A DNA stretch of 64,000 bases from Opisthocomus hoazin. Taxonomy: Eukaryota > Chordata > Aves > Opisthocomiformes > Opisthocomidae. Of the stretch, positions 25,401-39,500 are shown in pieces; the stretch's first letter is position 1; each line of letters starts with the position of its first letter. Both the position numbers and the translations under genes were made by a program. Below the pieces are notes generated by a model. That model saw nothing but the letters and a program-made list of their open reading frames with translations, was not told where the DNA came from and searched no databases. Location of the stretch: the NCBI RefSeq assembly GCF_030867145.1, contig NC_134415.1:15850417-15914416 (forward strand), given 5' to 3'.

Positions 25401-28400
25401 TTTTTTCTCTAATGAGAATATCTGCAGTTTTCAAGTATCTTTATTGCAGCAGTTGAGAATCTCAGGGAACAACAACTATTGCAGGACTGTTTAAAAAAAT
25501 TAAGAATTGAGAGCACTGATAATTGTGCTAATTTTATTAGCACTGAATCCTTACAATTAGATTTCCAGTAAGGAGGAAGAATAGAAGAAGTATAATATGG
25601 ACTTTGCCTCTAAATTTGCACATAAATGAGTGGCACATTCACAGGATGGTGATATGGATTAGTATAAAATCCTAACATATATAATTCTAGCACTGTTGCT
25701 ATATAATCAAAGCAGTAAAGCAGCAGCAGAAAGGAGGCCCCAACAATGGGAAAATGTTAGTGCTGACAATGTCTTACAGCATAGCAGCTATAATCAGTGC
25801 TGAAAACTGCTATATGCATTCTACCAGTAGATTCTAGAAGGTGTGTTTTATTGAAGATGATATTCATAGCTCAGCAGTGGTTTCAACAGTGAATTTGTGA
25901 CAATTGAAAGTCTCAAAGAGCATGGGATTTATGGCAGGCAAAAAGCGAGGTTTGCTTATTCATAGGCTTAATTAGATGTAAATTGAAGGCTCCCAGCAAA
26001 GATTTTGACCCCGCCCTGGACTTCAGAAGTCACAGCTCACAAAGGGTTTTGCAGACTGCTGCTGTGAAAAAAACAGGAGAAATGAACTTCTTTTCAATAG
26101 GTTCAGATCTTGCAAGGCCAGGGAGGATCTAATGAGGTTTTTAGAGAAGTCACTGACATATGTAATGGTACACCATGCTGAATGAAACAGATGTCCTGCA
26201 GGAAAAAAAAACATACATAATCTTCTAATTATTGGTAGTACATGTATATGAAGGGATGGAATTAAAAATTTATGGGCAACATCGTTATTCCTTTTTTTTG
26301 TGAGACCATCACAACAAAACCTCAATGTTCTTTTGTATCATTTTCATATATTTCTTACAGTTCTGTGTAGTAAAGCATCTTCAGTCTAATAACTGTTCTA
26401 TCAATGTGGAAGTCAAACTAGAAATTACACAAGAGCAGAAGCTTTGTCTATCTTTCATTGTTAGATTGTATATGCTCATAACGATTGTTTAATTATTCCC
26501 CTCTCAATCTTATATATGTACAGGCAGAATAAAACTGTAGGAATGGTTATAACACTGACAGAAATATCAAAACAAACCCATATACGTTGTTTCAATAAAT
26601 CTTCATGATTATTTAAATACCATAACACTGGAGTGAAGTTTTAAGCTCATTAGAACCAACTCTTTCTCTTTATAGAGAGTCTTATAGAAATTCAGAGGGA
26701 TCATATGTATACAGAGCATTTAAATTTTTCAGCAATCACAGTGAAAAAGAACAAATTCAGCTCAAGAGTGTCATTCAGCTGCGCTGTTGGTCTCTTTCTC
26801 ATGGACTACATATTATCTTCTTCCCAAGATATTCTTTCTGGACTTTCGTAGCCCTGTTAACCTGTGTAAGTGCTAGCTGTATGTCTGCTCTATCATGTCC
26901 CTAGAAACCAGAAACTTCCTCCAACATTATGAACAAACAGAGAAGTAAGTGGTGCAGGAAAGTTAAGCAGACCACCTAGGCTCCATTAAAGCCCCCTGGG
27001 TCTCCAAAGTTTTGTGTTATTTCATTTTTAAAGAATGTCTTTTCGTCATGAATGATGGCCCTGATGACTGATAAAGACAAGAAAGTACCAAGAATACATA
27101 CGACTTTACTTACTGCCAGCACTTCTAGGGATGCAAGTCTGAATATAGCTGTATCAGGGTTGTTACTTTTCCTGCCCACATATATATCAAAGACATGGAC
27201 AGTGAGAAATGCATTGGCAGTTTATCAAATGAAACATCTGAGTACATGCTTTGTACTTCTAGCATACTAAAGCACACAATCACTGAAATTATGAAAACTT
27301 TGCAGCTCTCTGTTACAACAGAGGAACACAGTAGGGTCTCCCGTTCCACTAACAAGTCAGAACTTGCTAATACATGTCCTTTCATGACACTGGTTCTTGT
27401 CAATTCTTTTCTTGTTTCCTTGTGCTGAACATAGTAAGAAGTTTTGATCAACTCCGCCAAAAGATTCTAAATGCAGTTATGATTCTGAACGGGAATTCAG
27501 TCCTACAGAAAGCATTTTGAGCTTATATCTCCTCTGATTAAATACTGCAGTTTTCCACCATTTTGAGGGAATAGATTATATGAATTTTTGCCACAAACAC
27601 AGATTTGTGCCATAAATTAGCTATTCCATTTTCGGTCTTGAAAAAGGAAGCATATTGAGGAATTTTGTCTTCTTTTTCAAAATGCCTTAAGCTTATGTTT
27701 CAGCTATTTTCTTGTGTGGTTTCAGTCTCCTGTTGCTAATTAGAGCAATCTTGGATGCCATCTTAAAAAAAAAAAAAAAGAAAGGCTATTTTATGGTTTT
27801 CTTTCTGGATGTAGAATCAATAGCATTAAGATGGAGTGCATTTTTCCATGTGGCTGATAGGACCTCATAACAAGTTGCTGTGACTGGTAATTAAGGTTGA
27901 TTCTTTTAGTTCTTCCTTTAATATTTCCTCTTTCCTTTGCTTGCTGCATTGAATAACAATCCTAGAAATACGAATGACATCAATATCTTCTATCCTAGCA
28001 AATGTGAATATCAATTCAGTTGTAGAATTTATCCTACAGATCCCAAAGCAAAAGTGCATGTAAAAACTCTGGATGGCATTTACAGTATTTTAGAGCCACT
28101 GATAAATCATTCTGTTAGTCTCATAAAGCTGTAAATGTTCACAATAAACAAGACATTGATAAGAGATTAATGCTCTTCTCACCAACTCAATGCTGTCACA
28201 TGTGGGAGAATTTATTTTGGAAAATGTTACATTATCTGTAAATGGGTTAACTCCCCAGTTCCTTGAAGAAAAACTACTTGTATTCCATTAACAATTTAAG
28301 TATTTTACCTAAATTTACTGTTTTCTCAAATATATCATTTTACCTCTTACTGTTCCATTTCCTCCTGTATGTGGAATTCCTTGCTTGAGTGTCAATATAC

Positions 28401-31269
28401 TCTGTCTGCACCAGCTGGCAAAAAGTTTCCAAAGTTTGGGATTTTAGATTTAAGTTACATGAGCCTGCAAATAAATGTGGACACATTTACCAGCAGAATG
28501 GCTTTCCTCCTTGCTGTATTTTTATGATTGTAATTTAATGAGGCCTTTGAACTTCATCTTGTTCCCTGTAAATGGTAGACTCTGATGTCTTTGCTTTCTC
28601 CAAGACTGGCCCTCATGTGTAGAAAACAGCTGAACCTCAACAGCCCTGTTGGCCAGCTGTACAGCCTGTTCCTTCTCTCAGCAGCTTGGGGAGAATCTGG
28701 TAGAAGGGCTTACAAAAAGAATATGTTGCATGGTCTAAAAATATGGCTCGGTTTAATTTCCTGAGGCTTTTAGCATATCACTGAAGTATCAGTGAATCCA
28801 AATAGAGATCTAATGGGGTGCTCGGTTCAGCCATGTGAAACATACCCCTCTAACGCTGTTCTCAGGAAGTCTTTTCTGACAGATGATAGACAACCGAGCA
28901 TCACCAAAATTTCCACCATCTTTCCCCCCTCCTCTGTCTCCACTTCCAAATACTCTTGCTCGTTCCCAACATCAGTGTCAACACCTCTTTCAGCAGCTTG
29001 TTCAGAAATGAGAGCAGACTCCCTCCTAAGTAGACTCATGGCACGCATGGCATTTGGCCCTGGGTTTCACTTGGCACCATGATGCCCTATCCCACATCTC
29101 ACTGTTGCTTTAGAAGTTACTAAGGAGCTGCTGGGAACAAACTAACACTTAGCAGTGTGGAAGGCCAAGAAATCAAACCAGAGTCAGTTATTCAATACTG
29201 TAGATATACTGACCAAAAATACATTTAGTGGTCACTCACATTGCTTGGGCATCAGCATTGTCTCCCCAAATTCCTTTTGTTACCATTGTGTGGTAATTAC
29301 TCACTAGAGTGAGTAATAAGCCACATTCATTGTTCTTCTTTGTATTTTGGAATAAATATTTGTATGTTGTAAGGCAATATGTGTGGATGTTTAAAACTGT
29401 TCACACCAGCCCGCAGGGACAAATTCACTCAGGATGAGCAACTAGTTAACTCTACAGTACTCAGGATCTTCAGGAACTGGTAGGGTGCTTTTTCACATTA
29501 AAATCCACATTTCATATGTGAAAAACCCAGATCATTGGTAGGTTGACATGAAATATTCTTTCTCAAGTGTAATGCTATCCTTATTTGAAGGCCATTTTAC
29601 TCCTCTAAAATGGCATCTTGGAAAGACATGGTGAGTGGGGAGGAGGACAGGGCTCACCCCTCCTTTCCCAGCACGCAGTCTACACTGGAACGGTCTGGAC
29701 ATGGGTCACTGGATTACCTCTGGCACTGCATGACTGTGCTAGCCAGCTGTAGCCACAAGGCTCAGCTCCTCTCCTCTTTTCTTTCATTATTTCCTGTCAG
29801 CCATTCTTGCCATATTCTGGCAAAACATTTTTCCCCATCTTCCCTCAGACTCCTCAGAGATGCCACCAAATTGCTATTCCAGGAACAGGAAGGGTGATGG
29901 AGCCATGGATGAAGAACCAAGAATGAAAACTAGCAGGAAGAGCAAAAAAGCCCCATGCTTCCTCTCTTGCCCAATAAATTTATACCTGCAAAGCATAAGG
30001 CAGCCATGTCTTAAATGGGACATGGGCCATTGGAAACTCCAAGAGCTAGTTAGGTTTTTTTTTTTTCCTCTCTCCCCACATAACTCTAATTTAAGCAAGC
30101 CTGTGTATAGCATTATCTCTGGGAACAGCATTGGTTCTGGTGAGTTCCATAAGTGGAAAATAAGAAATGGGTACTGGAAACTTTGAGATGGTAAAAATGA
30201 GAAAGGAGAAGAGTGAAATTTGTGTGTTTAACAAAATTCCTTTTCCCAACGATTTGTCAGTAAAGAAGATGTTAGAGGAAAAACTTTCATGCCTGGTCTC
30301 TTTTAACAGAGGTGTTTTGTACCAATAGAAGTTCATGCAGTATTTACAGTGGATAGAAACTGTGAAAACAGTCTTGCTCTCCAAACCCAAGTACCCTTTG
30401 GCATCTTTGCTTGTTAAAATTATCCAAGAGTCAAAGCCTATTAGAGTTATGCTCCAAGGGCTCACAGCTTCTGGGCCCAATGCTGATTCATTTGCAATGG
30501 AGAAAATTAAGGTTAATATCACTGAGGTAAACAGTGTTATTTTGACTGAAAAACAATATTGGAACCAAAGGCATTGTACAAACTGTCTAAACTTTAGGTA
30601 TGTTGCATGTAGGCAGGAATTTCAGGAAGAAGGTCCAGAAAGGTTACTGCCTCAAAATATTTAATCTTAAAAGTACTTAGAGATCAGAAGTTAGTTAGAC
30701 ACCTAAAGATAGATACCATACATGTTTGGAAGCAACCTAATCTGGGAATTTAACTCTGTTGTTATCTATCTCTTCATGCTTCTTTACCTATGACCCTTCA
30801 CAGACCTTATCTGAATCATACGCTTAAAGGACATCTCCTACATCACATGCTCAGTTTCTATGGAGAGGGCTGAGTTGCTGGGCCATGCCAGGAATTTGGC
30901 AAGGAATAATGCCCCTTCACTTAAAGCAAGCAAGGATTCAAGTTGTCAATTCTGGCTCCTTGTTTAAAGTACTCAGATGTAAAAAGAAGAGTCGATGCCC
31001 CAGAAGGATGCAATTCACTGTGCACATTTATTGGATGAAAGACAAATAATTCAAGGACGCTGGCACTAAAGCCCATATCTGCCTGCTTTAGGGCTGAGAA
31101 CCTCTAATACTACAGCCTCTAGATTAAGGTTGTGTTTTTCTTGCTCTCTTTCTGGCCCTGGGACTCTTGCATTCTTAGATACTCAACACAAAATAAAGGC
31201 AAGACAGGGCTGCTCAGGACTGAGCAGAGATGCTTTGGCTGCATGAGTCGCTAGGAAAAGTATGTGCAA

Positions 31270-31298
31270 GTGTGTTTGTGTGTGCATGTGTGTGTGTG
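31270..31298 (+). repeat. (TG)n microsatellite, interrupted
   Basis: GTGTGTTTGTGTGTGCATGT followed by further TG units; imperfect. Confidence 0.9.
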
Positions 31299-32570
31299 AT
31301 ATGGCGCAGGGAGACGAGGAGTGAGACCACACATTGGAGGAGAGAGAAAAAGCAGCTTCAGCAGCCTGAACAGCTCTGCTGTGTAGGCTTGTGGGAAGCC
31401 TGGAGAGGTGACTCTTGGATTAAGGTTCTGGCGCAAAGAGTCTTGAAGGGGTAAGTGAAGAAGCTGTCATAAGTTGTTTGATTTTTTCCTACAGTCAAGG
31501 AAGCAGGATTTGTATGTTCCTGTAAGTCGAGCTGCATAAAAGATATGTGATAGAAACCATTACTAAGTTTTCTTCCCAACTGGAAGATCTTAGGAAATCC
31601 TGATCTAACAGCTGCTTAGATCAAAGCATTCTGCTAATAGCAATAGCATGTTTACCTCTCAGCTTATGGGGAATGTAAAGATATTTTTAAGAATTTTCAT
31701 ATTTTTATGTTTCAGTGCTGTGCCTACTACCTCACTACTGCTGTCCCTTTTTCATGACATTCAAAGATACCATTATTTTATAAAACTAGATTTCAGTTAT
31801 AGCCCACCATTTTGTTTTGAAATAACTCCAGTAACTTGGAGTTCTCCCACTCTCCCAAGAAGACAGGCTGGCTTCTCATGTTAGCTGTACTTCTGTAAAG
31901 CTCCAACAATTGACTCGAAGTTTGAAGTGAATTCTGCAGCTCAGATCCATTGAGTTATTCCAAATTTATAGAAGAAATAACAATTTGAGTCTTAGTTGAC
32001 AAGTATAGTCCATAATGGTATGTTACCTGCCTTTTCTCACAATCAATGGCTTGGCACATCACCCGTTGTCAACAAAGAGGAAGAGAGGCTGACGGGCAGA
32101 TGTACAACTGAAAGTCCTAGATAGTCCGAGAGCAGGCGAGGCTCCTTTTGTTAATGGGAGGAAACATAGTGGGGAAGTCAGTCAGCTTTCTTTTGAAAGT
32201 AGCCAGGAGGCTTCTTTCCAGCTCCTTTCCTCCCTCTGAGGAAAACCCCTGACTTTTGGAAGGAAGAACTTATCTACAGAAACGAGGATGGCTCGAGTTT
32301 AAGAGAAGTGAATGAACTGCAGGCTGGCTGACCTGTTGAAAGCAAGTAGTGCTGGCTTCTGCAGACACAAGGGAAGTAAGTAAATAAGTACATTCCCTCT
32401 GACATCAACAACCCAGTTGTACTGAGATCTTTTAAGACGTAAATTTAATTTCCGTACAAGTGATGCACACAAAAATCCCACTGGAAGTGAGACAGTGCTT
32501 ATGATTCACATTATCTGCTGTATGAACATCCAGGTGAAACTTCTACCCACTCACTGTCAGCAGTGGCCTT

Positions 32571-32628
32571 GGTCAGGCTTAGGCTCAGGGTCAGGCTTGG
32601 GCTCAGGCTCGGGCTCAGGCTCAGCTTC
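32571..32628 (+). repeat. GGCTCAG short tandem array
   Basis: About 58 bp of degenerate 6- and 12-bp units based on GGCTCAGGCTYG, including TCAGGCTTGGGCTCAGGCTC. It is a local GC-rich minisatellite in an otherwise AT-rich region. Confidence 0.9.
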
Positions 32629-34019
32629 CACAGCAGCTCCTGGGGCTTATCCCATCAGCTCCCAGTGATGCGGACTGTGCTCTGCACAGCTGTAAAAAGC
32701 CAACATGGAATTTAACTGAATAAATAGTTTAGCAATGAATATTACAAAGTAACCTATGACTTGGTCTTTTTTTTTTAAACAGGGGATAGGTATTTTGCTG
32801 CCAGTTTGTGTGTTTATTTTCCAGTTGCCATAGAAAATAATTGACCTATTTTCTTCCAAGAATAAATATCTTTATTTAAGCTCCCTAAAAAAACAGGCAG
32901 CCAAGACTTGCACTGAGGCCCCACCCATGCTGTCTGCTGCTACAGCCCACAGTGGACAGATTAAGCTTTACCATTTTTACAGAGGCTTTTGAACTGTTGG
33001 ATGAAAATGTGTTTCTTACAGTACATTTATCCTGCTGACTCCTATTGTTTCAGACCAGAGATAAAGTTCTAATGAGAAGTCTCAGGAGATGCAAAATGTA
33101 AAGCAGGCAAGACATTCAGCAGTGTCATTGCCCCGGGCTCGTTGCTGTTTCCTCGCCATTTCTTTAAATCCCCCAAACAGATAACTAAGCCACCTTTCAG
33201 AATGTTTCTCCTGGTCATCCCTTTTTCTTTTCCCTGTTCTGGACGTATAAGGCCTTCATAGGAAGCCCACTGAATTTAAGGGAAGAGTTTATGGCATCAG
33301 GATTTCAGTGCCAAGTAGATCATGCTTTGTTTCTGGATCATTTTCTTTCTTCTGCTCATGGATGTAAAACAGGGAGGGAGGACCCTTTGGAACTCCTCGT
33401 GCAGCTCACCTCTGAGAACCAGGCCATTTGCTCCGTTACCCTCTCCATAACCCCAGCATGTGTACTCAGACACTACGCCAGTTGCTTTTTCCCCTCGTAC
33501 TAGTCCCTGAATATTAATCTCTGTGCATATTGTTCATGTTTGCATACTGCTGTCCACTTGAAATAATTCTAAAATTATTTCTGCCAGATTATAGGCAGTC
33601 TTTCTATTTATAGATCGTGGATTTGTTTTTTCATTGCTGCTAAGCAGTGCACTGAATCTTTGAAGGTTTTATCCATTGCTTTGTCCAGAAACACTTCTGT
33701 TCAATGTCCAGTGGTGTACACAGCAAGTGAGGCAGCCTTGTCATGATAAGGTGTCTGTAGCACTCCTACTTTATTTGCTGAAAATGTGGAAGCATGTGGT
33801 AAATGTAGCACAAAGATACACAAAATGAAAGAATGGCCTTGTAATTCTGATTCGATTTGATGTGCCTGAGTAGGTCATCGTTAGGAACACCAATGGCTGC
33901 TGCTTCTGTTCTTAGGTAAAAAGTCTTCACACCCATCTGCTAGACAGTCAAAACTATGACCCAGGAGGAGGACTAGGCAGGAAATTCCCCAGAATCGTGG
34001 GTGTATCTGTGTTGTTCGC

Positions 34020-34400
34020 CGGACAATGCTTGAGCCGGACTCGCTCCTTTTCCTTGTGTGAATGCAAGGCCTGACTTAGCAATGGGCTCAGGCACGTGCC
34101 AGGGGAAAAGTCGGGGCGTAAGTTGCCCCTGGGTGCCGGCTCAAGCCCCCCCTCTCCACGGGCGCCCTGCTCTGCCTGGCGGGTCCCGCTCTTCCCCCAG
34201 GCCGACGGGCCAGCCCCAGGCTGGGCTCTGCGCGGCGGGGATGCGGCTGGCGTGCCGCAGCAGGCTCTGCAGGCGGGACCACCTACCACGCACCCGCTCC
34301 CCTGCTGCCCTGCACCCCTCCACGCAGTTCGTACCACGGGGAGAGCTGTGTGGGGCTCACACCACATCCGTCACCTCCGCAGAGGGAGATCGCTGTCATC
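34020..34400. promoter_or_regulatory. Isolated CpG-rich island
   Basis: A sharp rise in GC and CpG against an AT-rich background: about 24 CpG dinucleotides counted by hand from 34,081 to 34,380. GC-rich runs include GGCGGGTCCCGCTCTTCCCC and GCTCTGCGCGGCGGGGATGC. Several overlapping frames on both strands are open here, as expected where stop codons are rare; none resembles a known protein. It could be a promoter island of an unannotated non-coding transcript, or simply a GC-rich relic. Confidence 0.55.
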
Positions 34401-35420
34401 CACACATTCTGTCTCCCAGCTACCCTTACAAAATACCATGGATGCTTTAAAATGCAGTTGTTTAAACCAACCAGGCTCATTTGTAAATCCCTTTTTAAAA
34501 TATGCAAATATACGAAACTCCTTTCTTAGTGTACATTGCAAGATTGTTCCAGATATTAAATTAAAACCGAGAATAGCTGGAATTCTTGAGGTAAATAAGA
34601 CTGATGACCTCTGGGAAAATGAAAAGGAAATTATTATTTACTCAGTGTTGGCTGTAACACCAAGTCAAAAAAGGGATGGTTTTGATCTTGTGTATTCCCA
34701 CTAGGTTTTCACGTATGTGAGTTAAGCGATCCCAAAGATGCTCATGAGTCTCACCATTCCAGCGTGACAAATTACTTCGTGTTCTCCATGGATTGATAGC
34801 CAGATAAATAGAGGCAGTGTTTATTTTACCACTCAGCAGATCTTTCAAATATTATTACTGTGGCATATTTCCTTTGTTTTATTTTATTTCAAGTGGAATT
34901 CTGTTTAAGACTTTGGGTCACTGCTTTATGCCTTTGGGCCGGGTATAGTTCTTTAACCAAGCCACTGTAAATAAACGGCAGTGATTTTCATGTGACTGCA
35001 GATCATGACAATACTGTCGGGAATATTTTCTTTAAATGCCATGTCACTGTCACCCACTGCCTTCAGGCCAGTGCACAAAACGCAGTGAGTGTCAGGTGAA
35101 ATCTTACATCTGGGAGGAAGAGTTTGTGTGAATGTTAAACTGGAATGTGGAAAAATGGTGTCACATACTCTGTAATCTAATATTTTTCTGCCTTAAAAGG
35201 GATGTTTTCTCTATGGAGATACTTGTTTAACCAAAATGACTTCTGCTTGAAGTTCAACAGAAACTAAACTTATCTGTTTATCCCCAAAATTCTTGGGAAG
35301 CTCTTCCTACAGTGGCTCAGTCCCAGGTCCTTGTATGTTTGGCTGACATGATAAGAGCTTTTAACAAATAAACTCAAAACATGGAAAGGAGAGGAATGAA
35401 ATTAATTTGCCTTATGTCAT

Positions 35421-35474
35421 GAGAATAGCAACCTTCTCCTAAGACACGAGAATAGCATCCTTCCCCTAAGACTC
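35421..35474 (+). repeat. 27-bp imperfect tandem duplication
   Basis: The unit beginning GAGAATAGCAACCTTCTCCT is followed by GAGAATAGCATCCTTCCCCT, and both continue into AAGAC. On the minus strand this gives the repeated peptide LGEGCYS, which has no recognisable gene context. Confidence 0.95.
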
Positions 35475-35959
35475 CAAGCCATAGGAGGGTCCCTATTCTT
35501 ACACTTGGATTCTGCCAAGAATAGGGGAGGTATCTAGTGGTGATGCTTCCCTGATACATACTCAGCTCAGGGCTATGAGAACCTGTGATGCTTTACGTGA
35601 AGTGTCTCTTTTTTGTTTGTTTTGAATCTGTCATCTGCTAGGTCTATTTGATATCCATCGTTCTTCTATTAGAAAAGACAGTAGACAGTTAACTCCTACT
35701 CACCTTTCTATTGCTAGTCCCTGCTTACAGAAGTCTATCACAGCATCCCTCCGTTGTTTGCTTTCTGGGCTGCATGCCACTCCTCACAGGGAAGCCACTG
35801 TTTAGCTTCGACAGTCCTTCCTGTTCTTCTCTTTATCTTTTCCATTTTTGCTATAAACTTCTTGCAATGAGAGCACTGGATGTGCACACAGTTTTCAAGT
35901 TCTGGGTCCACTATGGATTCATGCCATACTCTTTTTCCAAATAATTCTCAGCATTTTAA

Positions 35960-36560
35960 CAGCTTAATTGTGGATTAATAAGGACTTGCCTTTCAAAATC
36001 TCTCTCCTGAGTGATAGAAACTATTTCTAAGTCTAACACGTATATAGGATTGTTTCTCCCACAAACATTACTTTACATTTATGGATTCAGTTTCATTTGT
36101 TGTTTTATTACTCCCTTAGCATCATAAGGATCTCTTGTAAATCTTCACAGTCAGCTTTCATTTTGATTACCCTGAACAATACAGTATCATCAGCAAATTT
36201 TGCCACTTCACTGTTTAACCCCTTTTCCAGCTCACTCTCTACCACTGTTTTTACTGGTTTAGCTGGTGTTTTCAATGGTTCTGAATTCTTATTTCTGACA
36301 AATTTATGAAATACCATTCAGCTGGTATTGAGGTGGTTTTACACAAGAAATTATATGTGGCAATTCGTAGTTCGGCTATTTCAGACGTGTTCCTTTACAA
36401 CTCTGCTCTGAATGACATCTGAGTATGGTGATTTGTTACTATTCACTTTGCTGATGGTTCTAATTCCATCAGACAATTCAGTCCATGACACATCCTCAGA
36501 TTCACCCACCGGGATGAAGGAGTCTGATGGGGAAATGTTCCTTAAGTCTCCAAAGAGAGC
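35960..36560 (-). repeat. Ancient CR1 LINE remnant (RT region)
   Basis: The minus strand encodes SEVAKFADDTVLFRVIKMKA followed by DCEDLQEIL, the FADD block of a CR1-clade reverse transcriptase of an older subfamily than the 18-21 kb copies. Left of it, CACAAACATTACTTTACATT and TTTATGGATTCAGTTTCAT match the next part of the same element. At 36,400-36,500, the frame ISKVNSNKSPYSDVIQSRVV resembles the upstream NKSPGPDGIHPRVL block, implying an internal deletion. Coding capacity is lost. Confidence 0.8.
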
Positions 36561-39500
36561 ACAGATTAAAAAAAAATGTTTACTGTTTGTGCTATGACCT
36601 CCTGTTCTCTGAGTACTCCCTTTTATGCCTGGCCATTGGTTGCCCTGCAAACTTTCTGGCTGGCTTTTTATTCCTCATCTGTTTGTTTGAAAAAGTATTT
36701 ATATGACATTTTATGTCCTTTTCAAGTTGTTCCTCAAAATCTTTTCCAACCTGCCTTTGCATGCATGTATATTTAACCTGCCAGTTTTTATATAATTTTC
36801 CATTTTGCTCCTTTCAGCGTAGCCTCAGATATTTGAAAGCTGTCTTATTACTTTAAATACCTTCCATTAACCTGATTTTAAATCATGTAATTTGATTGCT
36901 TTGGGTTTGGGGTGGAGTGTGCTGATATGTCTGAAATCTGTGTGGTATAAGTGCTGCAATGCTTCTGAGCCTTTGATATCTTGTCTATATATATTTTCAA
37001 TGTTAACTGCAAACATTTACTCTTTTAGTTACCCATTTTAGGTCTTTTTTTAATAAAAGTTCTCATTTTTATATAGCCGCATTTTTTTTTTCTAAGCAAC
37101 TGCTACTGAAATACATTTTGGAGACTTGCTGCTCCAGAAAATTTTCCTTCCCTAAATTTTAAATCTAGGTGTATAATAGTCAGTGGTTCATTCTCCCCCA
37201 CAGGTGTGGGGTTATTTTTCCTGATGCTATGCCAAGTGCTGTCTTGTCTGCTTGCCTCTCTGTATCTTGTCCTGTGGTATAAGCTGCATAAATTAGGGTT
37301 TGGAGCTCCTTAGTCTTCTTTTTGCTAAGTAGCATTTGCTTTGTTTACCTTTTGGCTGAAGAGAGCTAAAAGAGTTGTTGAAGGGAGTTTGAATGACTAG
37401 CAGCAAAAAGCTTAAAATGGGTATGGAGACGAAACTTCTCATTGATACCCATCAGTGATCCCTCCAGCACCGATACACCGTTCATTGGTATCAAGGGGAA
37501 CACACATGATGATGCTGTTTGACCTCCAGAGCACCTGTCTCGTTATTTTTCCATTCCAGAGCCTCCGTCATTGCCTTTGGGACCTTGCTGCTGCCTTCTC
37601 ACTTGTCTGAATACCTGGCCATAAACAGTTTGTCTTTATGTACCCCTTTCAAATACAACAAGAGGTTCTGCCCATGTCCTACTTTCAACTAAGAGGTCAG
37701 GCACCCAGTAATGCATTGCCCAATTCAAATAGGATCCTCTACATTGCTACTGCACTTTCTTCCAGTGAAATATTCCCCTCCTGGAACTGTTTCATTGGAT
37801 CAACATTCAACTTGCCCTTTTATTTCTAGGCAGAAGGGTAATTATGTAGCGTCATCCCAGACTCTGAAATGAAACTGTCAGTCCTGCAATGGTGTCATCA
37901 CACTACATTTGATAAATCAGTCACAGCACTGTTCATATAGGCCAACACGTCAGCATCATTACCTCTGCCCTCAAGCTGATCATCTTCTCTATCCACCCTG
38001 TTCATCTGACCTAAGAAGCAAGTCTCCTAAACTCAAATTTTCGATGTGATGGTATAGAAAAGGGCAGTGGGCTTAATGACCTCACTTAATACTTTATTAG
38101 AGAAGAAGTAAATTATTGAAATATGTACAGAAAGGAGCAAAAGAGGAAACTATGCTATAAATAGAATAAGCTTGCTGCTTGAGAGTTAAGCAGTCATCCA
38201 TACTCATCTTCTAAATTATTTACCTCACTGTTCTAATTCATCAGTTTCTTCCAGTATGAAAAAAATGCACTTGTTTCTATGGCAATCCTCCGAATTTACA
38301 TTGAACTGAAAATCTAGATAGCCCCTGATATTTTATAGGGTTTTTTATCTGTTTAACCAAAACCTATAAACTCAAGTTTACCTTTATTTTTCAAAGATAT
38401 CCTTGAGGTTAGCACTCGGTCTATATACTGATGACAGCTACAACACAGTAGAAAAATGAATAAGGGAGGTTTAAATTGGTTTCATTAGGATGTTGCAGCC
38501 ACAGTAACCTTGACATAAAGCAGCTGCAAGCTTCTCAGGCTAAAACAACCGTGAGATGAATCAGTTTTAATAATGCTTTTGGCTTGTGTGCTATTTTAAC
38601 GGTATCTAAAATTCCTCCAGGTTTATTGAGTTCAAGAGATATTGTTATTATTCAAACAGTTTTATTTGCTTGAGTCCCGTAAAACTTCAGCAATAAGCTC
38701 CTCACATGCTATGTAGTTTAGAGACTCCTAAGCGAGCCATAAAGAAGTTTGTGGTAAATCCCATATCTCAGAACTGGGCAGACGGGCCCAAAGTGTTACC
38801 ATGAAGCTCAGAACAAATCTTCTGTCTGTGTACAAAAGGCCAGGGAAAGAAAATTCTCATTCTCATCTGCTTCCTTCAGTTCTGGTTGAGGGGTAGACCT
38901 GGAAGTGCCTGATCCACCAGGAGTTGTGCCACTACCGTGCCTTACAAACGGTGCAAGGTAACTCCATCTGCCCAGTATTCAGTAAAGTTCACTTTAAGGT
39001 CAGTCAATGTAAGTATTTTCGATTCAACTCACCTACAGTCCTGAGTCTAAGAGTGCTTGCTATTCTGTTTATTTATTGTCTCAAGTGATGGAAAGTATGC
39101 ATGTTTTAACAAGTTTCCTTAGTGCATAGTGGACTTCTATGGCTGTCGCTGTGTTTAGTGTTGCTTAAGAGCGGACTGAACAGTTTGGGGACTAAGTCTG
39201 CATGATGGCCAGTTTGCTTTCAGTCTCCCTTTGGAGACAAATCTAGAGGTTCTTATTTCCTTAGTACGGGGGCAAATCAGAAATAGCCCTGAAAAGCTTA
39301 GATCATGAGCTTTGAATATGAATTTACCAATCATCACCTGAAATTTAAAGGCTTAAAACCTTATTGCTGGATCTTGGTGACCTAACAACATTGCCCACAG
39401 GCCTTTTTGAAACAGAGAACATTTTACATCTTTCTGAGATTCTACTCAGTGCAAACCAACAAAATCTGCGAGCCTCTGCACACACACTCGTGGTGATCAT

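Larger units (their letters stand above)
20967..35959. other. Non-coding, no gene seen
   Basis: Holds two short palindromic-repeat traces, small tandem duplications, an A-rich run near 27,766 and the CpG island at 34 kb. The 140-codon minus-strand frame at 23,560-23,982 and the 143-codon frame at 30,091-30,522 show no known motif and are of chance length. No SLC30A6 coding was recognised. Confidence 0.5.

Noticed and set aside
34096..34704. 202-codon plus-strand frame across the CpG island
   Set aside because: It begins in sequence where stops are rare, shows no domain, and three other frames on both strands are open over the same bases. It continues into AT-rich sequence without exon-like signals.
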